DNA from: Phoma sp. XZ068
Lineage: Eukaryota > Ascomycota > Dothideomycetes > Pleosporales > Didymellaceae
Length of the DNA stretch: 64,000 nucleotides
Direction of reading: 5' to 3'
Assembly (NCBI GenBank): GCA_004835665.1
Contig: RBKR01000004.1
Location: 372,001 to 436,000 of the forward strand
Shown here piece after piece: positions 12,737 to 24,637 of the stretch. Under the pieces are notes generated by a model that did no database searches, was not told the origin of the DNA, and saw only the letters and a program-made list of their open reading frames with translations. Made by a program: the position numbers and the translations under genes. Within the stretch, counting starts at the first letter, position 1, and each line of letters opens with the position of its first letter.

Positions 12737-14440
12737 ATGGCAGACACAAGCAATCAACAACCCAGGACGAGGGATTTTGCCTCAACTTCCAATCCCACAC
12801 GGACATCATCAGACTCTAGCGCCTCAGAACACACCCACGTGGACCACGAGAAGTTCCGACCTATCGCACGCGAACCAACACATGACGGACAAGACGTAGT
12901 CAACCTTCCCATCCGAACGCTCAGCAACGATGCCAACCTGGAAGAGTACACACAGGAGACCATCGATGGCCAGATCTCAAGAGTTCACACGAACAAGACG
13001 GGGAAGATCGAACGCTATGAACTCGTCACCTGGAAGGTCGATGACCCAGAGAACCCAAAGAACTGGTCGAAAGCATACAAGTGGTGGTGCACTATGTGTG
13101 TAGCCATTACATGTTTCGTTGTCGCCTTCAACTCGGCCGTCATCACTGCCAATCTCGAGGGTGTCTCTGAGACTTTCAACGTCAGCGAAGAAGTCTCACT
13201 CCTTACCATCACGCTGTTCGTGATCGGATTTGGAGTGGGCCCTATGGCGTTTGCTCCTTTCTCGGAGATCTGGGGTCGTCGACCAATATATGGAGTCACT
13301 TTGTTCTTTGCCATTGTGTTTACCATCCCCGGCGCCGTCGCACAAAACATTGGCACCCTCCTGGTTACTCGATTCATTGCCGGTGTTGCCTTCTCCGCAC
13401 CCATGTCTCTAGTCGGAGGAACACTTGCTGATCTCTGGAAGAACGAGGAGCGTGGTGTTCCCATGGCAGCCTTCTCAGCCGCTCCCTTCATTGGTCCGGG
13501 TGTTGGTCCCCTTGTTGGAGGCTTCCTAGGTGATGCCATGGGCTGGCGATGGCTCTACTGGATCCAGCTGATTCTCAGCGGTGTCGTCTGGGTCCTCATC
13601 ACATTCACTGTCCCTGAGACCTACACTCCTACTCTACTTGCCAAGCGAGCAAAGAAGATGCGCAAGGAAACTGGCGACGAGAAGTATGTTACTGAACAGG
13701 ACATCGATACCAGACCTTTCAGCCAGCGTCTCACTCTCTTCTTGATTCGACCGTTCCAGCTGCTCTTCCGCGAACCCATTGTATTCTTTATCTCGCTGTA
13801 CATGTCGGTCCTCTACGGCTTGCTGTACATGTTCTTCGTCGCCTACCCCATCGTCTATCAGAAGGGCAAGGGTTATTCAGCCAGCTCAACTGGTCTGATG
13901 TTCATTCCCCTTATCGTCGGCGTCTTGTTGAGCGCAGCCTGTGCACCGCTAGTCAACAAGCACTACATGACGCTCGTACGCAAGCACAACGGCCACCCAC
14001 CTGCTGAGGCTCGTCTGTACCCCATGATGATGTCATGCTGGTTCATCCCCATCGGCCTCTTCATCTTCGCCTGGACAAGCTACCCCGATCTTCACTGGGC
14101 CGGTCCAGCATTTGGCGGATTCCCTGTCGGATTCGGATTCATCTTCCTGTACAACTCGGCCAACAACTACCTCGTCGACTCGTACCAGCACCAGGCTGCC
14201 TCCGCGCTGGCTGCAAAGACCTTCATCCGTTCCTTCTGGGGTGCCGCGGTTGTCTTGTTCACGAACCAGATGTACGACCGTCTCGGTGATCAGTGGGCTA
14301 GTACTTTGCTTGCCTTTATTGGTCTGGCTTGCTGCGCGATTCCGTTCGTGTTCTTCTTCTACGGTGCTAAGATTCGTGCGCACTCGCACTATGCTTACAG
14401 CGAGGACGAGGAGAACAAGGGAGAGAAGCAAGCGGCTTAA
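12737..14440 (+). CDS. MFS drug:H+ antiporter (DHA1 family, 12 TM), 567 aa
   Basis: Plasma-membrane proton antiporter of the major facilitator superfamily. A single exon. About 110 hydrophilic residues, ending in the family signature DPENPKNWSK, precede 12 hydrophobic helices. Motif A appears as FSEIWGRRP in the loop after TM2, and the antiporter motif C as GPGVGPLVGGFLG in TM5, both diagnostic of DHA1 exporters. The central loop between TM6 and TM7 is charged. The C-terminus ends in an acidic, Lys-rich tail. An in-frame ATG lies 36 nt upstream at 12701, but the 12737 ATG (followed by GCA, MADTSNQ) has the better context and the more typical start. Substrates may be fungicides, polyamines or secondary metabolites; no biosynthetic cluster lies beside it. 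Confidence 0.9.
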   Translation: MADTSNQQPRTRDFASTSNPTRTSSDSSASEHTHVDHEKFRPIAREPTHDGQDVVNLPIRTLSNDANLEEYTQETIDGQISRVHTNKTGKIERYELVTWKVDDPENPKNWSKAYKWWCTMCVAITCFVVAFNSAVITANLEGVSETFNVSEEVSLLTITLFVIGFGVGPMAFAPFSEIWGRRPIYGVTLFFAIVFTIPGAVAQNIGTLLVTRFIAGVAFSAPMSLVGGTLADLWKNEERGVPMAAFSAAPFIGPGVGPLVGGFLGDAMGWRWLYWIQLILSGVVWVLITFTVPETYTPTLLAKRAKKMRKETGDEKYVTEQDIDTRPFSQRLTLFLIRPFQLLFREPIVFFISLYMSVLYGLLYMFFVAYPIVYQKGKGYSASSTGLMFIPLIVGVLLSAACAPLVNKHYMTLVRKHNGHPPAEARLYPMMMSCWFIPIGLFIFAWTSYPDLHWAGPAFGGFPVGFGFIFLYNSANNYLVDSYQHQAASALAAKTFIRSFWGAAVVLFTNQMYDRLGDQWASTLLAFIGLACCAIPFVFFFYGAKIRAHSHYAYSEDEENKGEKQAA

Positions 14441-15361
14441 GCGATTGCGATACCTCTACTAGGACAGGGAGAGATGTGTGGTGGGAGAGAAGGAGTTGCG
14501 CATAACCAAGTGCGTTGTTGGTTTTTTCTTGGGCATTTGAGGCGTTCGATACCTACATAACATAGAAACTAGCATCTAATGATCAATGTCAATACTACAA
14601 CCTTAGCCTACTTTGCTGTGAGGCTGAACATCATGATCTTTTTCATCATAACTGTCGGTAAGCCCAAAAAGCGGTCACTCAATCTGCAGAACCTGGGTGC
14701 GTGTTCGTATTCAGTGGAGTTAATGCAGGGCGCTGACCAGGGTCACAAAGCCGCAATCAATGCATTGTTGGCCAAGTTGCTGGATCCGGCAGGTTCAAAG
14801 GCGACGGCGTGCATCTAAGGACGCTGGTGGCGGGCCTTGTGTAACACTACTAAGTGCTACTTTCCACGCTGTTCAGAACTTACTGCATGGGGTATGTTGA
14901 AAGGGAAATGCAATTCTGATCGCGAAGTTTTGACTGCGGGTGACGTGAGTCTGGCGCTGTAATGGCGAGATCGGTTTTATGACGCAAAGCGGTGATGCTT
15001 CTGTGTAGGCTCGCTGATTGATCGGTTGAGGTACGTCGATTGGCTGCTGTTGTTCCCGCAGCGCACGACCGACGTCAGAGGGCTCAAAGCTTGGGAAAAC
15101 TGTGAAGATGCGTCACACGCTCAGTGTCAGAGATATCGGCTGTACTTTTCATCAATCTACAAGGCTTCTAGAAGCCGCTAAGAGGAGAAACATATCGTTC
15201 TGGCTAAAGGGCGCTCGGAAGTGTCAGTGAAGTTCCAACGGCGAAGTGGCCTATCCCCGTGACTAGTGAATGATCGACCAGCGCTAGCCCGACGGGAATC
15301 CACCCGAACCCGAGTAACCTATGCGCGAAGTGACCCATCTCCAACTCTCTCGCCGAGCAAA
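14441..15361. other. Intergenic region
   Basis: About 0.9 kb between the MFS transporter and the Zn2Cys6 regulator, both on the plus strand. It should hold the terminator of the first and the promoter of the second. One 79-codon frame at 14579-14818 has no supporting features. Confidence 0.45.
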
Positions 15362-17768
15362 ATGGATGAAAAGGCACAGCAACCACAGTCGCAGTCGCAT
15401 GCGCCGTCCTCGTACATGCCGGACATGCAGGACACCCCGCCACGCGCTGACGTCGACGAGATCCTGCGGAGGAAACGAAAGGCGCGCGAATACAAGGTAC
15501 GCAATCTCGCGCAACCGGCATACCTAGGATGGAGAAAGCAAGAGCGAGGAAAGAACGCGTCTCGAGAAGTTGCCGTTTTGGGCCATGGAATCCGGCGTGT
15601 GGGAAAATATAGCTGGACAGCTGCAGCCCCGCGATGACCTCAAACTGACCGTCCCACCAGGCCTGCTACCCGTGCAGACAACGAAAAGTCAAATGCGACC
15701 AGACAGTGCCCTGCAAAACATGCGTCGCCCGCGAGCACCCAGAGCTATGCACCTACCACCCACCGAGCGAGGCGCATCCGCCTGCGAAGCGAATAAGCAT
15801 GGGACTGGGCCAGAACGGACACGACTTCAACGTGAATGGCTTGGTGCACATACACGGCGGCACTGTGACATTACCACGCGAGGTGCGCATGCTCGCGAGT
15901 AGGGAGTAACGGGGCGTAGCTGACAGCAGCAGGACTGGGAGCGCATTTGTGCCAAGCTACAAACCGCTGAGAAGTCGCTCAACGAGCTGAAGAACTCGAT
16001 AAGCAGCGTCTCAGAAGTAGCACCACCACTCAACGGCTTCTCACCATCGACCTCGACACCTCTGGCGGCCGCAGCGCCCATCGATGGCGAGCAAAGCCAC
16101 GTGCGAACACAAGGCATCCACACGCGCAACGACATCACCGGCCAGACGATCCACATTGGACCCAGCTCAGTGCCCGCGCTGGTCATGCAGTTGGGCCGAG
16201 GAGGAGACGCGCAATGGGCGCCGGGACTGCAAGACCTGCTGGGCAAGAAGAGCATGTTGCCTATTTTTGGCTTGGACAACGAAAGCGCCACATACCCCTT
16301 TGTCGACCTCTGGGGACTACCACATGGATCCATCTCCCGCGCCACAGAGCTCGCAAACGCGTTACCGAGCGACTCCGAATGTCTCAGCTTCTTCCGCCAC
16401 TACCGCGAAACTGCACACGTCGTATACCCCGCTGTTGCCGACATTGAGGGCGTTGAGTCTGATCTCTTACTTTTTCTCATTAATCGCGCGAGTTCACAAG
16501 GCACCAGTGGGGTGACAGATCAGCAAATATACGGGAAAGACCTGCATTGGATTGGGCTGGTCTTTGCCATCTTGTCCTCCGGATGTCAATGCTCAACATT
16601 GTCAAGAAGAGAAAGAGAGCTCACATCACAGGTCTACATCTGTTGCAGTTTCGAATGTCTACGATTTACGAATTTCCTCTCGCACGCAAACATCGAAAAC
16701 ATACAAACCCTCCTGATTCTCGGAAATGTCATCTCGAACAACATGAATGCTGGCGTTGCATGGAGCCTGATGGGTTTGACGGTTCGACTTTCACAAACAC
16801 TTGGGTTGCACCGAATGTGCCCGTCATCGACGCCTGTGCAGCAGAGAATACAAAGGAGCAAAGTTTGGTGGGCGCTACTATGGCAGGACTCGCTGCTCTC
16901 AGTGTCATATGACCGAGCATCTTCGACCACCACCATCGATCATACCGTACCTCTTAGCAATCACACAGCGCCTGGAACTCGAACATATGTCGAAAGCATG
17001 TATCGCCTATGCAAAGTGGGACTCGACATTGTCCGCGAACGTCAGAAACCCCAGACCTCCCAGGACGCTCTGATTAGAATAACCGAGCACCGCAACGAAC
17101 TCCAGGAGATCATGGTTGATGCAGCAGACTATCTTAAAGATTCGCGAAGATGCCGTTCGATGCGCGATCAATTGGAACATTGGGCGCTGTACCTTCACAT
17201 CTCATACATTACATCAGAACTTTGTCGACCGGCCATCAGCCCCACAACAGCCGGCCTCGATCTCTCCAAAACACTACGGAAGACATGTATAGACAGCCTC
17301 ACGAATACAGTAGAGGCGTTCCTCGGATTACAAAACATGACACCTTTCGCCACCCGCTCGTGGGCCGCCCTGCACCGATCCCTCAGCTGCGCACTTCTTC
17401 TTGGCATTTTGGGCGAACACAATCGAAACGAGCGAGCTCGTGGTCTACTCCAAAATATCGTTCAAGTGCTGGGTGATTTCACCAAGGAGATAGATCCCAA
17501 CGAGCTCGCAACACCCATCACACGGTCCGTGTCGGCACTGGAGCGGTTACTACGCATTACAACGAACGTGAACAGGAAGACGAGCGAGTCAGGCGGTTCG
17601 CAGGCTTCGCCCCCAATGAACATTTTTACAGCAGACGATATCAATGCTGCCCTCGCGAATGGGGACGGAAATGCGTTCTCGCAATCACCGTTGTTGGGGC
17701 TGGATCTGGACTCGTCGCCATATGCACTAATGGAGTCAATTGTGTGGGGTGCGCAGAAGGATGGTTGA
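15362..17768 (+). CDS. Zn2Cys6 fungal transcription factor with middle homology region, 730 aa
   Basis: Nuclear DNA-binding regulator. Exons 15362-15496, 15661-15882 and 15933-17768; all introns are phase 0. The zinc cluster is split just before its first Cys: ACYPCRQRKVKC opens exon 2 and is followed by the second half, spacing C-x2-C-x6-C-x5-C-x2-C-x8-C (residues about 47-75). After it, DWERICAKLQTAEKSLNEL (about 120-140) is a likely coiled-coil dimerisation segment, which suggests binding to paired CGG half-sites. The fungal-specific regulatory domain spans about residues 270-600, with the usual GLHR motif (TLGLHRMC). The last 60 residues are Ser/Asn-rich and acidic, a possible activation region. 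It follows the MFS transporter in the same orientation, so regulation of that pump is possible but not shown. Confidence 0.88.
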
Positions 17769-18430
17769 GTGAAATCAGACCGACACGAAAAGCTCAAACA
17801 CCCAGAATGCTCCGCATATTATCACAGCCGGTGGCTCCCATATCATGGCGAGAACATGTTCAGGAGGATCTGCACCACCAGTTGCCATATATCCGCGGGT
17901 TGACAGAGAGAGTGCATATCTGGGTGCAGAGAGGGAGAGAGCGAGGATTGAAGTCGTGCGAGGTTGCTCAGCAGTTTGCGATATTTTTAGTAAGATAGTG
18001 TTTTGATACCCAGCACACGGTGTGTATAAAAGTAGTTCATCAATTCATCGGCACAAGGTTGTTTAGCAGTGTTGTCTTTCTTCCCTGAGCCTTGTCAGTC
18101 TCTATCTCTAAGCGCTGCTGCAAATCTAAGCTGTACAACCATACGGGCTTGACATCAGCTGTGATAGATTGCTAGACACACCATACTCACCCGCCTGGTT
18201 ACTTATGCGGACAATACTGCCACTTTACAAGGTAATACTGCACGATATCGGCGTTCCGAGATGTTGTGTTCCCCCACACACTCAATGGTCTAATTGTTAG
18301 TCCATGCTTTTGTACTCGACAAACTCCAGATCGGTAAATGACTGCCCGTAATTCATCTCCCTGATTCAGTTTTACTGTTTCAGGTATACATTTAGTGACT
18401 GGAAGGATTTACTCTATTTACGCTCCGCAT
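17769..18430. other. Intergenic region
   Basis: About 0.7 kb without a convincing gene, containing the terminator of the regulator and the promoter of the downstream secreted enzyme. Confidence 0.45.
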
Positions 18431-18437
18431 TATAAAG
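18431..18437 (+). promoter_or_regulatory. TATA box of the GH134-type gene
   Basis: TATAAAG lies 113 nt upstream of the ATG at 18550, followed by a pyrimidine-rich leader (repeated CTTCTCACCTTCG-like and TTTCTAC stretches) typical of highly expressed fungal secreted proteins. Confidence 0.45.
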
Positions 18438-18549
18438 CTCTTGAGCTGTACGGCACTGGAAACATCCTCACCACACATTCACTTCTCACCTTCGTTTCTA
18501 CCCACATTCGTTTCTACACCCTCATACAGGCCCAGTACATCGAGGCAAA

Positions 18550-19251
18550 ATGAAGTTCTTCCTTTCAGCACCCCTTCTTATGCTTGCGAGCTTCGCCTCC
18601 GCAGCCCCGGTTGACCCGAATGCTTCTGAGCTCAGTCTCGTTGCCCGCGAGGACAGGCGTGGATCCTACACCGTTTCCGGCCTCGGAAACCGCAAGAAGG
18701 CTATCTTGAACGCTGGCGGAAGCACCATGGATATCGCCATTGCCATGTTGGAGACTGAGAACATGCAGACCAACTACATCTACGGTAAGGCAGGCTGCAA
18801 CTGCAAGGAAGAAACCACACTTACACACAGATGCAGGCGATGGCAAGACCAAGGACGCCGCCAACTTTGGCCTTTTCAAGGTCAACTGGGGTATGCTCCG
18901 CGTGTGCGCTTCCCGCGCCGGTTTCAAGGGTCAGCCTGAGAGCAACTGGAACAACGGAAAGAAGTTGAAGTAAGCAGTGGAGACATCCGGACGTGACATC
19001 CCTGGCTAACCCAGTCGCCAAGCTCTGACATCTACGCCGACGTCGCCGCACGTGTCGATTGCCAGAACCACTACGGTTACGACAAGTGGGTCGCTGGTCA
19101 CCGCAACGGTGCCACCGGCTTGAACAACCCCAACACCCCCGATATCAGGCGCTACAGGTCCGCCATCGAGTGGATCAAGGCCCAGATCGACTCCCAAACC
19201 AAGTACAAGACCGACGACACCAGGTTCTGGGTCGATGTTACCGCCATCTAA
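18550..19251 (+). CDS. Secreted GH134-type endo-beta-1,4-mannanase, 198 aa
   Basis: Exons 18550-18784, 18837-18969 and 19023-19251 (the last intron ends at CAAG, which keeps the frame). A signal peptide is clear (MKFFLSAPLLMLASFASA), followed by a short pro-segment ending in the dibasic REDRR (residues 33-37), a likely Kex2-type site that would free GSYTVSGLG. The mature part matches the compact, lysozyme-fold GH134 mannanases: AMLETENM carries Glu68, and YGDGK carries Asp80, 12 residues later, the same spacing as the catalytic Glu45/Asp57 of the Streptomyces enzyme. NFGLFKVNW, GHRNGATGL and DDTRFWVDVTAI are further family-like blocks. Expected action is inverting hydrolysis of unsubstituted mannan in plant or fungal walls. 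The assignment rests on recalled family motifs, not a search. Confidence 0.75.
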
Positions 19252-22149
19252 GCGGCTCGGGATCTTGCCTCATTACCCAGGAGGGACAGCGTGTTGTGCT
19301 GGGAAACGACAGGGGGGGATGACTGCAGAAGTAAGGAGGATGATTAGACTATACTAGTCAGTGGTTTGGAGAGTCAGTCTGCGAGCAGATGTTAATATTC
19401 TTGTGTATAAAATCTAATTTCTTGCTTGAACGTGCGCGCGTTCGAGACCTTTTCCAACTCACTCCCATGTTCGTATGTGGTGAAACAAGAACCTAGAAGT
19501 GTGGAAATGAGCGGAAGGAGCCTTCCGTGTACAATCTGCATGTTTTGATGGAAGATGACATGACGTCTGATCAGTTGGCCAAGTAATCCCTGTCTCCGAT
19601 ATTACCAAACAAAAGAGTCGAAACGAGGGGATGCAGAGAAGCTGCAAAGAAGCAGTAGAGAAACCGTTGCGAGAGTGAGGATAATGCGGCAGAGGATCTA
19701 GACACAGTGCGGTTGAGGTACCCGGCAAAGTCGACTCCACATCAAGGAGTCTAAATTCGTATTTCGTACCTTTTCTTGACACGATGATTACCACAGCAGC
19801 GTCCGTGCGAGCTCGCGTCACTACCGCTGCTCCCGCTATTCTGGCATGATCAGCCATGTTTACTTTCTCCGGTTGGCCTGTGTTGACGTTAATAACGTTG
19901 ATGGACTGTGGTGTTGTTGAAGAGCAAATTCACCGGTAATCAGCCGAGCGTGGTTCAACACATGAGTAAGCGCTCCATTTGTTCTGGATCGCGTGGAGAC
20001 CAACAGGACCGCAATTTATTTCTCTCTATCTGGACTGGAGCCTCTCTGCCTCTCCTGAGTTTGGTAACCTTGATGACGCCAAGGATTGGCACGGTCAAGA
20101 AGGAGGCTTTTAAAATCGCATGGCTGCGGCTGGCCGCAAGCGATGCCAACGGCAGTCCCTGTAACACCTCCTGTTTGACTCGCATCGGAAATATAAACGA
20201 GAGCGTGTCACGACGTCTGACATTTGGCTAAGCGAGAAGGTTTTGAGGAAACAAGTTGACAGCGAGGGCCGCTGACTGCGCTACGCTTCTTGCGTTCATG
20301 CTGCGCCGCCGCCGCCAATATACCTACGTGGCCGATAGATCGAGCTGGTAGCCCCAATGTATCATACGGGAGTCTGCAGATGATCTCCTCGGATTCATAT
20401 GAGGCGAAAGTTTGCTTGTGGGGTACCATCGGAGCTTTATCAGATGTCCGGTAATTATATTGTCGGCGTGTAGACTCAGCACGTGGAGCCTCGGTTAGGC
20501 GGCTACGAAACGGTAGTGCTTGGATCGCTTATTCCTGCGTGCTCAAAGTGAGTGCGACCAAGAAATTAAACTAGCAGTAGGATTCATGCAATGTGCACAA
20601 GGCTCACGAGAGCCACGAACATTCAGTGGGTCTCGTGGTCCTATAAGGCAGGAATGGCTTCATGGCTGAAAAGAAATTGTTCTGTGCGAGCATGCCCTCT
20701 TGGGTAGGCCTGGGATGCAATCCGTACACACATGTCCTTCTGCCATGCAGTTGGTCCTCTAAATGTATGGAGAACGGCACTCAGTGTCTCCTGTATATCG
20801 AGGATGAAGATACCTCTTGTGAGTGCAAAACTCTTCGTTAGATCCTGGAAACATCCTACATTAGGGAACGTTGCTGTTCCACTTACAATAGAGTATAGAA
20901 CTAGGGATAATATCGGCTTCGAGTGGGAGCATTCATCAATCCACGTAGAATCTCGAATGAGCCTTATCGTGAAATTCCTTGTATTCCCGCGCCTCCTACC
21001 CGCGGTGGACACAGCATCCCCAGGTCTAACCGCAAACATATAGTCCAGTATAAGACATGAAGCCTTGTAATATGATCGCCTCTTAAAGGTGGCAAGCCTA
21101 TAACGAAACAGTATAAATTCTGTCGTGTATCCCACTGGAACGATGCGGTAACTTTTATTAATCACCATTCCCGCAAGGAAGCCCTCCACGCGTTTCATCA
21201 TGATCAAGGCCAGCTGCACGTGTTACACAACAGAGCAATGCTCGCAGGGGTGTATGGCTAAAATAGTACAAAATGGAAATCCCACAGGAAGAAGGGCGCT
21301 GGGGACTCGCGGTTATAGAAAGCCATTAAGATTATATTTCCGCGCTTATCTCAGCTATTGTACCTTACAATCCAGGTGATGCCTTAGAGCGCTAGATCGA
21401 TTAGAATGTTCAACCCTCTACGAAGCTTGGGCAGGTTGTAGTAATGCTGTACAAAGTTTGCGAAGCCGTACTCCATGGCACTGACACCAGACTTGCATTC
21501 ACAACTTTGATGCAGTGGAAGTGGTTTGCACAAAGTGGTTTGCACATAAAAAAAATAGCAACTCTAGCCCTTTACAAGACATACAGAAACCTACTGCGTA
21601 CAATTAAACATTTCCTGTTCCAACTCGGAGAACGACGATATAGTTCTGGCCAACCCGAGCAGGTGTTTTCAGGTGCCCCCATACGTACGTCACCTATCAG
21701 TGGCTTAAAATTTACGATCGCAGCCGAGGCGAACATTGCACTTTCCGCCACTACCCCTATCACCGGGTTTTTTCGCCAAACTGTGGCTCAGTCGTGAAAT
21801 CCAGGACTTATTGAACAGCCATTACCCCAGCAATGGAGTGGCCGGCAGCTCGTATCTGTAGATCATTTAACGGCATTCAGGACGCTGGTTGGGCAGCCTC
21901 GCGAATACGATGTTCAACGATCGTAACGCAGTCCGTGCGAGTTTCGAATCCACGCGTCATGAGATACTTGTGGTTAGGGCATCCGGCGATTGGCGGCCCA
22001 ACGAGGGTCAATCTGCTCAGATTTCCAGTTCCTTGATGTTTCCACTCAACCTGCGTCCGCTGTTGTTGTCGCAGCCATCACTCGCTTACCTGGCTTTCTA
22101 TGTGTAATGAAGTAATACGGACGCCTCTAGGATTTCACTGGGCTATACT
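19252..22149. other. Long gene-poor interval
   Basis: About 2.9 kb without a supported gene. The longest frame is a 192-codon minus-strand stretch at 20641-21219, with no domain, signal peptide or intron support. A 14-bp unit (AAGTGGTTTGCACA) is directly repeated near 21519-21547. Parts near 21050-21400 are AT-richer than the gene regions and could be decayed sequence. Confidence 0.4.
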
Positions 22150-23521
22150 ATGAGACTCATAGCACAATGTCTCCCTCTTCTATTCTTCTGCTGGGCAGGT
22201 AGTGCAGGAGCAGCCACTGGTAGGTCACACATTGCGCGACACAAGTGCGTATGCTAACATAACTTCTACCACAGACTGCTCAGGCGAATTGGCGATCAAC
22301 AGCAAGGACGATATCACTACGCTTAATCAATGTACGACTTTCGCCGGAAATGTCTCAGTCGCTGCGAAGGGGATCGAGGACATCACACTTAACGGTCTGA
22401 AAGCAATCACGGGAACATTCAACATTGCCGACGTAGCAGGTGTACTATCTATATCGTCAACAACCCTGGAGTCGGTCTCGACGTTGATATTGAAGGACCT
22501 ACCCAAATTGAACACGCTGACGCTGCCCGCGCTTACCAACTTCTCAAAGCTGGACTTCTCTGGACTTACTGCTTTGAAGGGCTGCGAAATTGCGACTGGA
22601 GTCCTCAAGCGCGATGTCAAAGAGGTCAGCATTTTCAACACGGCCCTTGAGAAGTTAGATTGGTTGAGTTGGCCCGTGGCGACGACTCTTACCATTGCTG
22701 CCAATATGAAGCTCACAGACTTCAAGTTCCCGTACAACAAAATAAGTGCCGGGAGTACGTACCAGATATCAATCAACTCGGCCTTGACCAACCTGGACTT
22801 CTCGCAACTGACGGGAATATATGGAAGCCTGGCAATCAATGGCAATCGCGACCCACAGTTGAACTTTGACAAGCTTGAAACCATCGACGGCTACGTCAGG
22901 CTAGACGGCGCTTTCACGAACATCACGATGCCTGCTTTGACGGCAATCAACGGAGCCCTTAGGGCTGAATCGACTGTAGACATTTTGAAATTCTGTAACT
23001 GGCTCAGCGTACAGAGTCAGCTATACGGTCATTATGATTGTATTGCCAACGACACAGCAGCGGTGACCTCGTCCACAGCATCCGGGTCTCCATCAAACAC
23101 GGCTGGAGCGACACTGTCCGTGGCTACAGGCAGCAGCGACAATGGCAGCAATAATAAATCAGGAATCTCCACTGGCGCCATAGTCGGAATTGCTGTCGCA
23201 GTGGCTGTTCTCATTTGTTTAACCTTGACAACCACAGCACTGCTGTTCTTCCGCCGACGCTCACGAAACAAGGCACAACAAGCGGCTGCTATGTCCGAGG
23301 AGAAGAAGACTCATAGCACCTCGACATTAGGTGAAGAGTTGGATGCATCGGGCATATGTTACGAACTAGCAGGAAGGAAAACACCACATGAGCTGCCTGG
23401 AGCAGCGCCGGTTGGAGAATTAGACGGGGAGAGCTTGCAAGAGCTGGATAGCGAAAGGCCATATTTCAGAGATCAAAAGCCTGCGCCAGATAGTCCGATC
23501 GGGAGATTCGAATTACCTTGA
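22150..23521 (+). CDS. Type I membrane protein with Ecm33/receptor-L-like repeats, 438 aa
   Basis: Exons 22150-22219 and 22275-23521; the first encodes only the signal peptide (MRLIAQCLPLLFFCWAGSAGA) and the intron falls just before DCSGELAINS. Residues about 24-300 form leucine-rich, beta-helix-like repeats (for example LILKDLPKLNTLTLPAL and LAINGNRDPQLNFDKLETI), as in fungal Ecm33/Sps2 cell-wall proteins with receptor L-domain architecture. A cysteine-bearing end (CNWLSVQS, YDC) is followed by a Ser/Thr/Gly stalk. A single hydrophobic segment (AIVGIAVAVAVLICLTLTT) and RRRSRNK stop-transfer come next, then about 75 cytoplasmic residues. Ecm33 proteins normally carry a GPI signal, so the transmembrane anchor with a tail is unusual. 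A role in wall sensing or organisation is inferred. Confidence 0.82.
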
Positions 23522-23989
23522 GTGCAGCTAAAAGATATAACAATAATGAGTAAACGTACCTGGCCAACTCCTATCAACGCATAGTCAGCGCCAATTGACC
23601 AGCTCTGAAATTCTCAAACTTCCCGCAGCTGTTGCTAAGTCATACCCGAGACCGGTCATTCCCCCTTTAAAGCACAGCTGGAGTGTGGATGCAGATGCTA
23701 AGTACGCAAGCCTCGATAACCGGCGTGACACTTACACTGAACATCGTGAAGCTGTATTTTCTGCGCCTCGCCGGATGCGTCCAGGACACTATCGATACTA
23801 AAGTGAAGGAGGGCTCTCGACGAAAAGTCATCGCAACACACGGACTGTCTGCGGTGCCGGCCAAGTCCGTTTGCACCTCTACTGCCTACAAAGCAAATTG
23901 ATTTTTCGGTCTCTCCCTTCTTCTCTCACCCACACATTCATTCCCTTCAGCTCTGCCTCTGTCCGCTTCACGTAGCATCCGCATCGACG
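23522..23989. other. Intergenic region
   Basis: About 470 bp between the L-domain protein and the 16-Cys secreted protein, same strand. It ends in a TC-rich leader just before 23990. No gene seen. Confidence 0.45.
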
Positions 23990-24637
23990 ATGAAGATCAA
24001 CATCATCTTTTTCGCTCTCATGAGCTTCTTCAGCTTCACACTTGCTTCGATTGCTGGCAGCGCTTGTATGGAGGGTAGTGTCCAGTGCGGTGGCGACAGC
24101 CCTGGCGGTGCAATCTTCATTTGCAAGAATGGCCGCTGGGAAGTGTTCATGGTCTGCGGCGCCTCCGAGTCCTGCACCAACAGTCCTGTTCCCACCTGCC
24201 ACCGGGCCTCCGTCAACAATTGGTCTGCTAACAATACCGCGGTCCCTGGTTTCGAGATTCCTGCCGCTGAGATTGCTTCCGCTGCCGACAACAAAGTATT
24301 AATTGTCCTTCGATTTAGGCGTACTTTTAAAACTGACCTTATTCAGGACGCCTCCATCGTTGTTCCGGAGGGCACGACCGCCGACGACACCGCTCCGTAT
24401 TACAATATCTGCTCTCCCTGCATCCGTTTCATGGACTACTGCAAATCTGTAAGTTCCCTTCAATGTTCCCTCACAACTGCATGTCCGTAGTTAACAACTC
24501 CACAGGAGTGTTCTTGGCAAGGCCCGGCCTGCGACAGCCTTTGCAACTGGAAGACTTGCGCGGTGAACCTGACCACTGGCGACTTCCGCAAGCCGATTAT
24601 CTCGTGCGGTCACTTCTGCAAGTGGCCTTGCAACTGA
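23990..24637 (+). CDS. Secreted 16-cysteine protein, candidate effector, 179 aa
   Basis: Not recognised as a known family. Exons 23990-24295, 24347-24448 and 24506-24637; each is a multiple of three, so both introns are phase 0. A signal peptide (MKINIIFFALMSFFSFTLA) is followed by a mature part of about 160 residues with 16 cysteines: six in the first exon (residues about 25-70), three in the second (ICSPCIRFMDYC) and seven in the third (including ECSWQGPACDSLCNW and CGHFCKWPCN). The even number suggests eight disulfides. A cysteine-free, Ala/Asn-rich linker of about 50 residues separates two Cys-dense halves. N-glycosylation sites NWS, NNT and NLT are present. It sits in a run of secreted-protein genes; a role in host or microbe interaction is inferred. 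Confidence 0.75.

Noticed and set aside
20641..21219. 192-codon minus-strand open frame
   Set aside because: No signal peptide, domain or intron extension, and unremarkable composition; it looks like chance openness in a gene-poor region.
21880..21965. B-box-like GTTTCGAATCC, possible tRNA
   Set aside because: No matching A-box or cloverleaf could be drawn upstream.
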